A stretch of 64,000 nt of DNA, taken from the NCBI RefSeq assembly GCF_001528745.1, contig NZ_BCNS01000072.1, forward strand, positions 1-64,000. The letters are read 5' to 3'. The stretch is from Marinobacterium profundum. Lineage in GTDB: Bacteria > Pseudomonadota > Gammaproteobacteria > Pseudomonadales > Balneatricaceae. Position 1 is the first letter of the stretch. Every line of letters starts with the position of its first letter. Position numbers and translations under genes: made by a program. A model generated the notes under the pieces. That model was not told the DNA's origin, did no database searches, and saw only the letters and a program-made list of their open reading frames with translations. Of the stretch, positions 18,323-26,951 are shown piece after piece.

Positions 18323-19318
18323 ATGAGCATTAAGACCCTGGAAAAACTGGTGATTTGCCATATCGATTGTTCCATCTGGAGCGGCCGTAAAAAGCTGCGT
18401 CCCGAGGACCTGCGTCTCGTCGATGGCAGTGAGCTGCCCCCCACCGATGTTGCGAGTCTGGGCAGCAAGAAGATCTGTGATCCCGAAGCCCTTTCGCAGT
18501 TTGAGCGCCTGAAGAAGGAAGCGCAGCGTCTGTGTGAGCAGATCGGTGTGCGCTTTCTCGGCGGCTATGCGGTACCTGAGGCCCGTATAGCGCAGATACT
18601 GCCGGAACTGGACCGAATTGGCCGAGAATTTGCGGCCTGCAAAAACACCTTCCTCGATAACTATGATCAGGTCACCCATGCCTGGATCGCCAAGCACCCC
18701 GACTTTGCGGATGCGATTCGTCGCGCCATTGCCCCTGTCGCCGATGTCGCCCAGCGACTGCAGTTCGATTACACGGTCTACCGGATACAACCCTCCCACC
18801 AGGCAGCCCCGCTGGATGACAAGATCAACGGCATGGGGCATACCCTCCTGTGCGAAGTGGCCCGGGATGCCAATGAACTCTTTGAGCGCTCCGTGGCCGG
18901 TAAAAACCAGATCAGTCAGCGTTCCCTCAACCCCCTGCGACGCCTGCATGACAAGCTCAACGGCCTGTCCTTTCTCGATCACCGCGTACAACCGATGGTC
19001 GATGCAATGGACCGACTCTTTCCACAACTGCCCAACGCCGGGCCGATAACAGGTCACCAGTACCATGAACTACTGGCCCTGATTCTGATCCTGTCCGATC
19101 CGGACAAAATGAAGCGCCATGGCGAAGGGCAACTGACACTGCAGCACGTGCTGGCCAGTACCCTCCCCCAAGCCGATATGCCCACCGAGGAGGATACCCA
19201 ACCCACAGCGCTGTCCACACCGCACTCAAAGCCGCACACCGGTCCAGGTTCCAGACCAGCGACGCTGCCGTCGCGCACACCGGCGGCTCCTGCCCAGCCA
19301 GGGTCCTACTATTTCTAG
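18323..19318 (+). CDS. DUF3150-type protein of the CobS/CobT module
   Basis: This 331-residue protein is of a type that usually sits between MoxR-like and VWA genes in mobile elements (DUF3150, by recollection). The N-terminus, LVICHIDCSIWSGRKKLRPE, matches that family's opening. The middle is helical and probably coiled. The last 60 residues are Pro/Thr/Ser-rich and end in PGSYYF, like the exonuclease tail. AAGGAAA precedes the ATG. The function is unknown; a substrate adaptor of the ATPase-VWA pair is my inference. Confidence 0.75.
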   Translation: MSIKTLEKLVICHIDCSIWSGRKKLRPEDLRLVDGSELPPTDVASLGSKKICDPEALSQFERLKKEAQRLCEQIGVRFLGGYAVPEARIAQILPELDRIGREFAACKNTFLDNYDQVTHAWIAKHPDFADAIRRAIAPVADVAQRLQFDYTVYRIQPSHQAAPLDDKINGMGHTLLCEVARDANELFERSVAGKNQISQRSLNPLRRLHDKLNGLSFLDHRVQPMVDAMDRLFPQLPNAGPITGHQYHELLALILILSDPDKMKRHGEGQLTLQHVLASTLPQADMPTEEDTQPTALSTPHSKPHTGPGSRPATLPSRTPAAPAQPGSYYF

Positions 19319-19346
19319 CCCAGAGCACCAACACGGAGATATCACC

Positions 19347-19592
19347 ATGCGCTCAAACGCCTATCTGCACTCAGCTACAGAACTGCAACGACTGGAACCT
19401 GAACTCTCGGCCTTGATAGAGCCGGTCGACAGCGAGCAGCTGTTCGATGTTCAGCGTTGCCGCCATATCGCTCAACAAAGCTATGCCACCCACAGCGTCG
19501 TTATTCCGAAAAACCCGCTGGTTGTTGCATCCGCCGATGCTGCAGGTATCTGGGTGACAGCGATGGTGTTCCTGCCGGCAGGCCCTGACTGA
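19347..19592 (+). CDS. Small unknown protein of the CobS/CobT module
   Basis: This 81-residue protein has a GGAG ribosome site and lies 28 bp after the DUF3150 gene. I recognise no family. It is soluble, mildly acidic, with one C-terminal beta-rich segment (HSVVIPKNPLVVASAD then GIWVTAMVFLP). Its position inside the module supports it being real. Confidence 0.6.
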   Translation: MRSNAYLHSATELQRLEPELSALIEPVDSEQLFDVQRCRHIAQQSYATHSVVIPKNPLVVASADAAGIWVTAMVFLPAGPD

Positions 19593-19725
19593 GCGCACCA
19601 AGCGAAGTGGTGCAAAGCAACAGCATACAAAAACCCATTCAGGTGATCTCTCACCCGGCCAATCCATTAACCCAACCGGGGTGTCACTCCCTGTGGGGAG
19701 TCGCGCCCCTGCCAAGGAGCAACAG

Positions 19726-21426
19726 ATGAACCACCCACTGAAGAATGCACTGCCGATCGTGGCTGCGGCCTATGGTGAAAAGTTTGGCGTCAAAGTCCTC
19801 ATCCAGGGTCAGGACGCCTATACCGACGGTGACAGCATCGTTATACCGGCCGCCAATCCGGATGATCCCCGTTTTCAGCAGGTCGCCTGGGGTTATCTGG
19901 CCCATGAAGCCGCACATATCCGTCATACCGATTTCGACGTGGTGGCTGCGGCGGCCTCCCATCCGCTACGCAAGGCACTGTTGAACATCATCGAAGACAT
20001 CCGTATCGAAGCCGCACTCGCCCAGGATTACCCCGGAACCCGTCGCACCATTCACGAGGTACTGAGATACATGGTGGATCACCAGCAACTCAGGGTGCCC
20101 ACGGACAACCACCCCGCTACGTTGTTACAGAGTTGGTTACTGTTCCGGCTGCGTAGCCGCTTACTGGGGCAGTCGGTACTGGCCCTGCTGTATCAGGCCG
20201 TGGATGCCCAATTCAGTACGCTGCTTCCGGCGACTGTGCTGTCACACCTAACAGTTATCGCGGATGGCACCCAATACTTGGCGTCCACGGCAGACGCCCT
20301 GCAGAGTGCTGATGCCATTATTCAATTGTTTGAGGAGGTTGAGGCGCTTGAGGAGGATGCTGAACAAGTGCCGAGCCCTGCGGGCCAACACGACACCCCT
20401 GCAACGGGGAACGAGCCCGATACCTCAGCCACTAACGAGGAGAGTTCTCAGACCTCCCCGAACAACAACACCCAGGACGCCGACTCCCCCCACGAGCCCG
20501 GCAGATCATTCGAAGACCAAGACAGGTCATCCGCAGATCGACACGAATCCGTGTTAAAGCAGATTCTGTCAGTGGGCGAAGGTGCATTCACCGCAGACTT
20601 GTTCACCCAGGTCGCGACCCTGTTACAGGCCGAAGCGCAGCAACATCAGGGGGCTATGGCATTTAACATGCCCCGGCCAGAGCTGGCACAGCCCGGCGAC
20701 CCGGGCATTCTGCAACGCGCAGCAGGAGAGTCTGCCCGAATCCGTGCCCGCTTGCGGGGCCTGGTGCAGTCCAGTCAGGACAACCGCCCCCATGCCAAAC
20801 ACCAAGGACGACAGATCGACCACAACCGACTCGCCCGTTCCCAGACCGGGGAATCTCGCCTGTTCCTGACACGCAGCCACCGGGTGGCACCGAATGCGGC
20901 GGTGCACCTGCTAGTCGATATATCAGGCTCCATGGCCAAAACCTCCGCTGACAGCGGTCGCAAATACTATCAAATCGCCAATGAAGCCGCCCTGGCCTTA
21001 GCGCTGGCGCTGGAAGGCATACCCGGTGTATCGACCGCGGTGAGTTTCTTTCCAGGCTGCGTTCAAGTTGTAGCGATGGCGTTACGACCCCGTCAATCCG
21101 TACGTCGAGAGGCAGCGCGCTTTGCCCAGACACCCCGAGGTTGCACACCACTGGCCCCCGCCATGTGGTTTGCCGCCCATGACCTGCTCAGACAAAAGGA
21201 GAAACGCAAGCTGATGATCGTACTGACCGACGGTGAGCCGGACGACTGGAACGCCGCCCACGATATCGTCAACCGTTGCCAGCGCAGTGGCTTTGAACTG
21301 CTGGGCATCGGCATACAAACCCGCTCGGTGGAGCGGTTCTTCCCCTCCAGCCTGGTCATCAACGACCTGAAAGACCTGAAATGCGAACTGTTCAATGTCA
21401 CGAAAAACCTGCTGTTAACGCCATAA
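19726..21426 (+). CDS. CobT-like protein: putative metallopeptidase plus VWA domain
   Basis: This protein has 566 residues. Near the N-terminus, YLAHEAAHIRHTDFD holds an HExxH zinc motif (residues 60-64), and NIIEDIRIE about 25 residues later could give the third ligand. Residues about 220-290 are acidic and low-complexity. The C-terminal VWA domain has an intact MIDAS, DISGS (398-402), and VLTDGEPDD. The layout matches the VWA partner of MoxR ATPases. It probably acts with the CobS-like ATPase as a protein remodelling or processing machine. AAGGAG precedes the ATG at 19726; the frame is open upstream to 19681. Confidence 0.85.
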   Translation: MNHPLKNALPIVAAAYGEKFGVKVLIQGQDAYTDGDSIVIPAANPDDPRFQQVAWGYLAHEAAHIRHTDFDVVAAAASHPLRKALLNIIEDIRIEAALAQDYPGTRRTIHEVLRYMVDHQQLRVPTDNHPATLLQSWLLFRLRSRLLGQSVLALLYQAVDAQFSTLLPATVLSHLTVIADGTQYLASTADALQSADAIIQLFEEVEALEEDAEQVPSPAGQHDTPATGNEPDTSATNEESSQTSPNNNTQDADSPHEPGRSFEDQDRSSADRHESVLKQILSVGEGAFTADLFTQVATLLQAEAQQHQGAMAFNMPRPELAQPGDPGILQRAAGESARIRARLRGLVQSSQDNRPHAKHQGRQIDHNRLARSQTGESRLFLTRSHRVAPNAAVHLLVDISGSMAKTSADSGRKYYQIANEAALALALALEGIPGVSTAVSFFPGCVQVVAMALRPRQSVRREAARFAQTPRGCTPLAPAMWFAAHDLLRQKEKRKLMIVLTDGEPDDWNAAHDIVNRCQRSGFELLGIGIQTRSVERFFPSSLVINDLKDLKCELFNVTKNLLLTP

Positions 21427-21451
21427 CCCGACACCATCCACTTTCCCATGG

Positions 21452-21485
21452 GAGACAGACCGCTCCCATGGGAGCGGTCTGTCTC
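21452..21485. repeat. Perfect 34-bp palindrome in the radC leader
   Basis: The sequence is exactly self-complementary from 21452 to 21485 and centred on CCCATGGG. A second TCCCATGGGA copy lies just upstream at 21444-21453. As RNA it would form a very strong hairpin 26 bp before the radC start codon; as DNA it could extrude a cruciform. Confidence 0.9.
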
Positions 21486-21510
21486 ACGGGGTCTCCCGGA
21501 GTAGCCTTCA

Positions 21511-22008
21511 ATGAAATATCACAAATTCAAAGCCGGTGAGAAAGCCGGTACCTATGTTGCTGAAACACCTGTCACTGAAGAGGACATTCTGACCATGGCC
21601 CACCAGCTATCACGCCAGCGCCTGGCCAAGGGGCGCCGCATCGAGCAACCCGCCGATGCCTTCAGCTATCTGCAGACCCTGATGCATGCCTACGAACATG
21701 AAGTCTTTGGCGCGTTGCTGCTGGATAACCGTCATCGGATCATCACGTTTGAGGAGATTTTTCGAGGCACACTGGATGCAGCCAGCGTCTATCCGCGGGA
21801 AGTCGTAAAGATCGCGCTATCTCACAACGCCGCCGCCCTGGTCTTGGTCCATAACCACCCATCCGGTGACCCGGAACCCAGCGAGGCCGATAAACGCATC
21901 ACCATTCAGCTTCGAGATGCCTTAGCTATGGTGGGCGTGCGCACTCTGGATCATGTCGTCGTCAGTACAGAGGGGCATGTATCGCTGGCAGAGCGGGGGG
22001 TGTTATAA
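21511..22008 (+). CDS. radC: RadC-family JAB/MPN protein
   Basis: This 165-residue protein has the JAMM motif VHNHPSGDPEPSEAD (His114, His116, Asp120) of RadC. The N-terminal helix-hairpin-helix part of chromosomal RadC is missing, which is usual for mobile-element RadC copies. The biochemical role is unsettled. It is the last plus-strand gene of the module and converges with the AraC gene of the furoate cluster. A strong palindrome lies in its leader. Confidence 0.92.
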   Translation: MKYHKFKAGEKAGTYVAETPVTEEDILTMAHQLSRQRLAKGRRIEQPADAFSYLQTLMHAYEHEVFGALLLDNRHRIITFEEIFRGTLDAASVYPREVVKIALSHNAAALVLVHNHPSGDPEPSEADKRITIQLRDALAMVGVRTLDHVVVSTEGHVSLAERGVL

Positions 22009-22034
22009 CCGATTTCTGAACATATAGTTCGTTT

Positions 22035-22070
22035 GCCACCACACCTGACCAAGAAGTCAGTGTTGGTGGC
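22035..22070. terminator. Hairpin between convergent radC and araC genes
   Basis: GCCACCACACCTGAC and GTCAGTGTTGGTGGC pair over 15 positions with two mismatches around a 6-nt loop. It lies 27 bp after radC and 99 bp after the AraC stop on the other strand. A T tract is missing, so the terminator role is tentative. Confidence 0.45.
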
Positions 22071-22168
22071 TCCGGACTAAGCTACCTCCTACATTAGCGG
22101 TGCTACCGCACACGTGATCTAAAGGCAGAGGCCTAAACCTGACTCACCTCGCAGTAACTGCGCGCCGC

Positions 22169-23035
22169 TCAGTCAAAATCCTTGTCCTGCCGGTAGCTAT
22201 CTAGCACGCGCTGGTACTGGCTGGGCGGCGCACCAATATGACGCTGAAAAAAACGGGTGAAGTGCCCCTGTTCGGAAAAGCCCAGCTCCTCGGATAGTTC
22301 GCCCAAGGTCCCACCGCGTTTGTCAGCCAGCCAGTTCAGCGCCTTGCTCATCCTCGCAGTATTCAGAAAGATATTTGGCGTCATGCCAGTTTGGTGCTTG
22401 AAAAGGGCAAAGAAATGCGCGCGCGACAGTCCACAGGCCCGCGCCGCATTTTCAATCAGATCCTTGTCATCTAGATGCCGCAGCATGTACTCGATGGCAC
22501 GACGTACTCGGGCATCAGCACCCTCGTAGCCAACAGCGGCCCCGAGCTTCATCAAATGACGCCATTCCGAAAAGTCTTCTATCAACGCAATAAGTAAATC
22601 CAGCAGCAGGAACATGATCTTATCTTTCGGTACCAGTCCGAAGCTGCACATTTCCGCAATCAAACGGTCCGCCAAGCGGCGGTTACGCGGACTGAGGTCG
22701 ATGCAGGGCTGGCGGAAGAAGTCCGGACGAGCGCTAAGCAGCAGCGACTGCTGCGCGGTCGCGAGCCACTGAGGTTCGATATAGAGGGCTAGTATCAGGG
22801 TAGGACCGGCACCGGGCTGATAGTCGTAATAATGGGGCTCCCAAGCATTAATAAGCACGGCCGTCCTGTCGGTCAGCGGCACCTGGTGGTCACGCACATT
22901 GAAAAACGTGTCCTCACCCGACACCTTGATCAGCATATGGCACTCAGAGTGGGCATGCATTACCAGCGGCTTGTTCATGTCAAGCAGCGCGGCACGCCCG
23001 AAATCGCCATGGAATACACGTTGCGCACTGGACAC
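22169..23035 (-). CDS. AraC-family regulator of the furoate cluster
   Basis: This 288-residue protein has an N-terminal cupin-type sensing domain (HAHSECHMLIKVSGEDTFF near residues 25-45) and a C-terminal AraC HTH pair ending GELSEELGFSEQGHFTRFFQ. The GTG start at 23035 has GGAGG 7 bp upstream. It is the last gene of the hmf operon, 15 bp after the MobA-like gene. AraC regulators are known for furoate operons (for instance in Pseudomonas putida Fu1), so control of hmf by furoate or furoyl-CoA is a reasonable inference. Confidence 0.85.
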   Translation of the reverse strand: MSSAQRVFHGDFGRAALLDMNKPLVMHAHSECHMLIKVSGEDTFFNVRDHQVPLTDRTAVLINAWEPHYYDYQPGAGPTLILALYIEPQWLATAQQSLLLSARPDFFRQPCIDLSPRNRRLADRLIAEMCSFGLVPKDKIMFLLLDLLIALIEDFSEWRHLMKLGAAVGYEGADARVRRAIEYMLRHLDDKDLIENAARACGLSRAHFFALFKHQTGMTPNIFLNTARMSKALNWLADKRGGTLGELSEELGFSEQGHFTRFFQRHIGAPPSQYQRVLDSYRQDKDFD

Positions 23036-23050
23036 GCTAAACCTCCGGCT

Positions 23051-23671
23051 TCATTCTGACAACAAGGCCTTGCTGTCGACTGGCTCCGGCTCGCAAGCAA
23101 GTCCGGCTACCGTGTCGACGTCTCTTATTATGTTAGGGTCACTGAGTTCGACCCGCATACAGGCCTGCGGTTGCAACTGCAGCACGGCTCGCGCCCCTTC
23201 GTCGCCATCGAGACCTTGCAAACGCGGCCAGAAGTCCCGACCGAACAGCACCGGATGACCACTGCGCCCATTATATATCGGTCGTAAAATCCGGTCATGC
23301 GTCGCCAGGCGGGCCAGCCGGCGATGGGAACTTTGCGCGATCCAGGGCATATCACCCAGCACCACCGCCAGCGCCTCGGCTTCGATACCCGCCAGTTGTA
23401 GCGCACTGACGCCATCCGCCAGGCTGGCACCCAGTCCACGCCCGGCATTTGCAGCCCGTACTACGCCAACCGGTTCCGTCACACCCAGTTGCCGAGGGTC
23501 GTCTGTTTCGCGTAGCACCACGAAAACGGCACTGTAAACCTCAGCAACTGACGCTAGTGTAGCCTGCAGCAGGGTCCGGCCATCAGCCAGTGTCGCCTGC
23601 CTCTTGTCCGATCCAAAACGGCGTCCAAAGCCCGCGGCCAGCACTAGGGCGACGACTGGATCAGAGCTCAT
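23051..23671 (-). CDS. MobA/MocA-like molybdenum cofactor nucleotidyltransferase
   Basis: This 206-residue protein opens VALVLAAGFGRRFGSDKRQ, the nucleotide-binding signature LAAGxGxRxGxxK of MobA/MocA. MocA-type enzymes attach CMP to molybdopterin for xanthine-dehydrogenase-family enzymes. The start overlaps the xdhC stop by 11 bp, indicating coupled translation. It serves the molybdenum dehydrogenase encoded upstream in the same operon. Confidence 0.85.
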   Translation of the reverse strand: MSSDPVVALVLAAGFGRRFGSDKRQATLADGRTLLQATLASVAEVYSAVFVVLRETDDPRQLGVTEPVGVVRAANAGRGLGASLADGVSALQLAGIEAEALAVVLGDMPWIAQSSHRRLARLATHDRILRPIYNGRSGHPVLFGRDFWPRLQGLDGDEGARAVLQLQPQACMRVELSDPNIIRDVDTVAGLACEPEPVDSKALLSE

Positions 23672-24635
23672 GGCGCGCCCGCCCCCGATACAGGCGCAGC
23701 ACATCGGCCATCGCCGCTAGGGCAATCTCGGACGGTGACTTGCTGCCCAGGTTGAGCCCGATCGGCATATGTATACGTCCAAGCTGTGTCTCATTGAGGC
23801 CGCCGATGCGTTGCAGACGTTCGGCACGCTTGGCCGACGTCTTGTCGGAACCCATCACGCCAATATAGAAAGCGGATGTCCGAACCGCTTCCATCACCGC
23901 CAGATCATCGATCTTGGGATCATGGGTCAAAGCAAGTACCGCCGTGGCGGCATGGCAGTTCCCAGCGGCAATATAAAGTGAAGGCAAAATGGGTACGACC
24001 TGCGCATCGCCAAAGTCATAGAGTCCCTGTACTTCATCTCGCGGGTCACAGGCGATTACCTCGCAGCCCAGTGTGCGGGCAAAGCTGGCACAGGCTTCAG
24101 CCACCGGTGAAAATCCAGCCAAAATAACCCTCAACACAGGGCCGAGACGGATGCTCACACGATCCCTAACCCGTTCTACCCGGGCACCGCCTTCTGCACC
24201 GTCTTCAAGCAGCCACATGGCGCCGGAGTCGAGATCGACCTGCCTAATCAGCCGCTGCTGTCCCTGTAAGACTTCCAGAATCGACTGCAGATGCTGTACC
24301 AGCTCCTGACCGCCAGCCGGGTGTTCGACCAGCACCTGCAGCGTACCACCACAGGGCAGCCGCAACCTCCGGCTCTCCTCCTGGCTGTCACCGTAGCGGA
24401 TCTGCTGAACCGACTGGCTAAAGCCTCCTTTTGCTAGGCTGCCCAGAAACTCTTCCTCGACGCAGCCTCCGGACAGAGAGCCGACATACTCACCGCTGCC
24501 AGTGGCTACCAGCATTGCACCCGGCGCACGCGGGGACGAACCATAGGTCGATATCACAGTGCAGAGCCAGATTGGCTGGCCAACCCTCGCCCACTCGAGC
24601 GCACGGGCGACCACCTGAAGATCAAGATGACGCAT
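23661..24635 (-). CDS. xdhC: XdhC/CoxI-family molybdenum insertase-chaperone
   Basis: This 324-residue protein has the XdhC N-terminal block STYGSSPRAPGAMLV and GSLSGGCVEEE (with the cofactor-binding Cys), and the C-terminal Rossmann-like XdhC_C domain (VILAGFSPVAEACASFARTL, then FYIGVMGSDKTSAKRAERL). XdhC proteins sulfurate and insert molybdenum cofactor into xanthine-dehydrogenase-type enzymes. The start at 24635 follows AGGAGG; the open frame reaches 24710. It pairs with the MobA-like gene and serves HmfABC. Confidence 0.9.
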   Translation of the reverse strand: MRHLDLQVVARALEWARVGQPIWLCTVISTYGSSPRAPGAMLVATGSGEYVGSLSGGCVEEEFLGSLAKGGFSQSVQQIRYGDSQEESRRLRLPCGGTLQVLVEHPAGGQELVQHLQSILEVLQGQQRLIRQVDLDSGAMWLLEDGAEGGARVERVRDRVSIRLGPVLRVILAGFSPVAEACASFARTLGCEVIACDPRDEVQGLYDFGDAQVVPILPSLYIAAGNCHAATAVLALTHDPKIDDLAVMEAVRTSAFYIGVMGSDKTSAKRAERLQRIGGLNETQLGRIHMPIGLNLGSKSPSEIALAAMADVLRLYRGRARHEL

Positions 24636-24702
24636 GGAGTCACCTCCTGCAAGGTCTGTTACGCTGCGGCTCCCTGCTGCGCGAAAGTTAACGACGATAA
24701 CG

Positions 24703-24732
24703 TCCGGCACTTGCTGGCTTGCAAGCGCCGGA
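24703..24732 (-). promoter_or_regulatory. Intercistronic hairpin between the permease and xdhC
   Basis: TCCGGCACTTGC and GCAAGCGCCGGA form a 12-bp stem (one G-T pair) with a 6-nt loop. It is likely a transcript processing or attenuation point inside the operon. Confidence 0.5.
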
Positions 24733-24756
24733 AATATCTGCGGCTACCCCATACGA

Positions 24757-26010
24757 TCAGGCTTTTTCCTTGCCTTCGTTCAGCAACATCGAAACGACCA
24801 CACCTGCGACCAGAGCCCAGAAAGGTGCACTGACTCCAAACAGCGATAACTTGCTCATCGCCACAACAAGCGCGATGAAGGCACCAACCTGATAGCCCGA
24901 AACCTTGTTGAAAGCCTGTTGAAAAGCAGCCAGTAATACACCGATCATCGCCAGTCCCGCCACTACCACAATCAGCGACTTGGGCAGTGCCAGAATGAAA
25001 GGCACCGCGCCACCGGCAAAAAGCCCGAACAAGCAGAACAACACACCGTTGACTAGAGTGGCGCCGTAGCGGTGCTCCGCCTCATCGCCGGCCTGGGGAG
25101 ACGAACAGATAGCAGTCATCGGGCCCGCTATATTCGCATTGTGGCCACCCAAGGCTCCGGCCAGCATGCCACCGATACCAGAGACAATGGTCATTGCATT
25201 GACTGGAGGCTTGTAGCCCTCGGCCATCAGCACACCAGTTGCCTGGGCATTTTCGGCCCCGACCACCAGAGCCGCCAGCGGGATCGATATGGCAAAAAAC
25301 GCATCGAAGGTAAATGTCGGGACAGTAAATTCCGGTGCCACGAAAGCGATATTAACATCGGCCGGATTGACGAGTCCCATAGACAGCGCCGCACCAAAAC
25401 CCACCAGACCAGCCGCTAACACGGGTGGTACGGATTTCAGATAGCGCGCAACCAGGAAAAATACCAGCGCAGCCAAACCGGCCATGATTGGATCGGCACC
25501 GATTGACTCGGCGGCACCAATAGCGAATCGAATCAGCGCGCCGGCGATCATCGCCATCACGATCGGCATCGGCAGCCAGCGCATCAGTTTGCCAATCACA
25601 CCGGTCAGTCCCAACACCAGTACGATGGCACCGCTCATAATAAAGGCGCCAACCGCTTCGCTAAACTGCAACCCACCCAGGGCCGCAATCAGGATAGCCG
25701 CGCCCGGAATTGAATAGGCACCGCAAATCGGCTGACGGTAGCGCAACGCCATGCCGAGACTGATGAGTCCGCCGAGAAAATAGATCGCGAACAGCCACGC
25801 CACTGTCTGACCGCTGCTCAACTGACCGGCTTCGGCGGCACGGATGACAATCAGCGCTGGCCCCGAGCAGCCAAATAGTGCCGCGACCACTCCGGCACTG
25901 ATGGACTTCAGATTCAGCGCCTGGCGCAGGCTGCCTACATTTGGGGTTTTCTGCATCAGAGAATCCTTCAGCGCCGTGGCAGCAGAAGATTGGGAACTGT
26001 TGGTACTCAT
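24757..26010 (-). CDS. BenE-family aromatic acid permease
   Basis: This 417-residue protein has about 11-12 membrane helices and the BenE blocks YSIPGAAILIAALGG and GALGGHNANIAGPMTAICSS. BenE proteins are proton symporters for benzoate-like acids. GGAGGG precedes the ATG at 26010. Because it lies between hmfE and the cofactor genes, 2-furoate uptake is the probable job; benzoate is the known substrate of characterised relatives. Confidence 0.9.
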   Translation of the reverse strand: MSTNSSQSSAATALKDSLMQKTPNVGSLRQALNLKSISAGVVAALFGCSGPALIVIRAAEAGQLSSGQTVAWLFAIYFLGGLISLGMALRYRQPICGAYSIPGAAILIAALGGLQFSEAVGAFIMSGAIVLVLGLTGVIGKLMRWLPMPIVMAMIAGALIRFAIGAAESIGADPIMAGLAALVFFLVARYLKSVPPVLAAGLVGFGAALSMGLVNPADVNIAFVAPEFTVPTFTFDAFFAISIPLAALVVGAENAQATGVLMAEGYKPPVNAMTIVSGIGGMLAGALGGHNANIAGPMTAICSSPQAGDEAEHRYGATLVNGVLFCLFGLFAGGAVPFILALPKSLIVVVAGLAMIGVLLAAFQQAFNKVSGYQVGAFIALVVAMSKLSLFGVSAPFWALVAGVVVSMLLNEGKEKA

Positions 26011-26092
26011 GGTAGTACCCTCCATCTAATTATTTTTATCGCGTTTGTTGCCGAATCCCATCGAGTCACGACAGGTCCGGCAAACGGAGTCC

Positions 26093-26117
26093 GGGTACCG
26101 CTGAGCAAGCGGTATCC
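26093..26117 (-). promoter_or_regulatory. Intercistronic hairpin between hmfE and the permease gene
   Basis: GGGTACCGCT and AGCGGTATCC pair over 10 bp (one G-T pair) with a 5-nt loop, just after the hmfE stop. It could be a 3'-stabilising or attenuating structure within the operon. Confidence 0.45.
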
Positions 26118-26133
26118 GTGCATTCATACCGAC

Positions 26134-26937
26134 TTAGTTGCCACAGAACACCGCCTTGCGCTTCCCGTGAAAGGCCTCGACCCCTTCACGGAAGTCATTG
26201 GAACTGCGCAGACGGCTGTAGCAGTGGCCTTCCATTTCGATGGCAACAGCCAACGGCGCATCCTCATTGTCGTTGATGAGTTTTTTCGCGGTCCGCTGGG
26301 CCAGGGGCGAATAACGGCGCAGCTCATCGACCAGTGCATCGGTCGCCTGAACCAGTTCGGCATCCGGCACCGATTCGGTGGCAATGCCCCAGTCCAGTGC
26401 CTGGTCAGCACCGATACGCTTGGCCCGCATAACCATGTGTTTTGTACGGGTGTTACCGATGATTTTCTGCAAGCGCGCCGACCCACCGGAACCCGGAATC
26501 TGACCTAGGTTCTGCTCCGGCAGTGCATACAGGGTCGAACTCGCGGCAATACGAAAATCGCAAGCTAGCGAGAGCTCGAAGCCAACACCGAAGCAGTACC
26601 CCTTGTTCGCCGCGATCACGGGCTTTTCGCAACGCACAGGCGCCGCGACATTCCAGGCCAGTTTGGAGACATGCTCGGGCGATGCCTCGAGGAAGCCCTT
26701 GATATCGCCACCACTGGAGAAGTGTTCGCCCTCAGCCCGTAGCACAATAACCCGTACCGCCGGGTGAGCATCCAGTGCCTCGAATACCTGTCGCAACACA
26801 TCGCGCTGCGGCATCGCGATAACATTCAGCGGCGGCCGCTGCAGGATAATGTCGCCCCGCTCGCGGCTGGCGTCGACCTCGACCCGAAAGCCGTCGAATT
26901 CGGATGCGAGGAACTGTTCGATATTTATATTCTGCAT
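26134..26937 (-). CDS. hmfE: Crotonase-fold 2-oxoglutaryl-CoA hydrolase (HmfE-like)
   Basis: This 267-residue protein of the enoyl-CoA hydratase superfamily has the oxyanion-hole blocks EHFSSGGDIKGF and KGYCFGVGFELSLACD, and both catalytic glutamates of crotonase are present (Glu121 and Glu141, in PEQNLGQIPGSGG). In the furoate pathway the corresponding enzyme hydrolyses the 5-hydroxy-2-furoyl-CoA-derived product to 2-oxoglutarate. AGGAAAG precedes the ATG at 26937. It lies 14 bp after hmfD. The specific function rests on synteny with hmfABCDE; the fold alone would allow many acyl-CoA reactions. Confidence 0.7.
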   Translation of the reverse strand: MQNINIEQFLASEFDGFRVEVDASRERGDIILQRPPLNVIAMPQRDVLRQVFEALDAHPAVRVIVLRAEGEHFSSGGDIKGFLEASPEHVSKLAWNVAAPVRCEKPVIAANKGYCFGVGFELSLACDFRIAASSTLYALPEQNLGQIPGSGGSARLQKIIGNTRTKHMVMRAKRIGADQALDWGIATESVPDAELVQATDALVDELRRYSPLAQRTAKKLINDNEDAPLAVAIEMEGHCYSRLRSSNDFREGVEAFHGKRKAVFCGN

Positions 26938-26951
26938 GATGCTTTCCTGTA

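Noticed and set aside
17217..21426. Cobalt chelatase genes cobS/cobT for vitamin B12
   Set aside because: There are no other cobalamin genes, the VWA protein carries an HExxH domain, and the surrounding genes are recombination functions of a mobile element.
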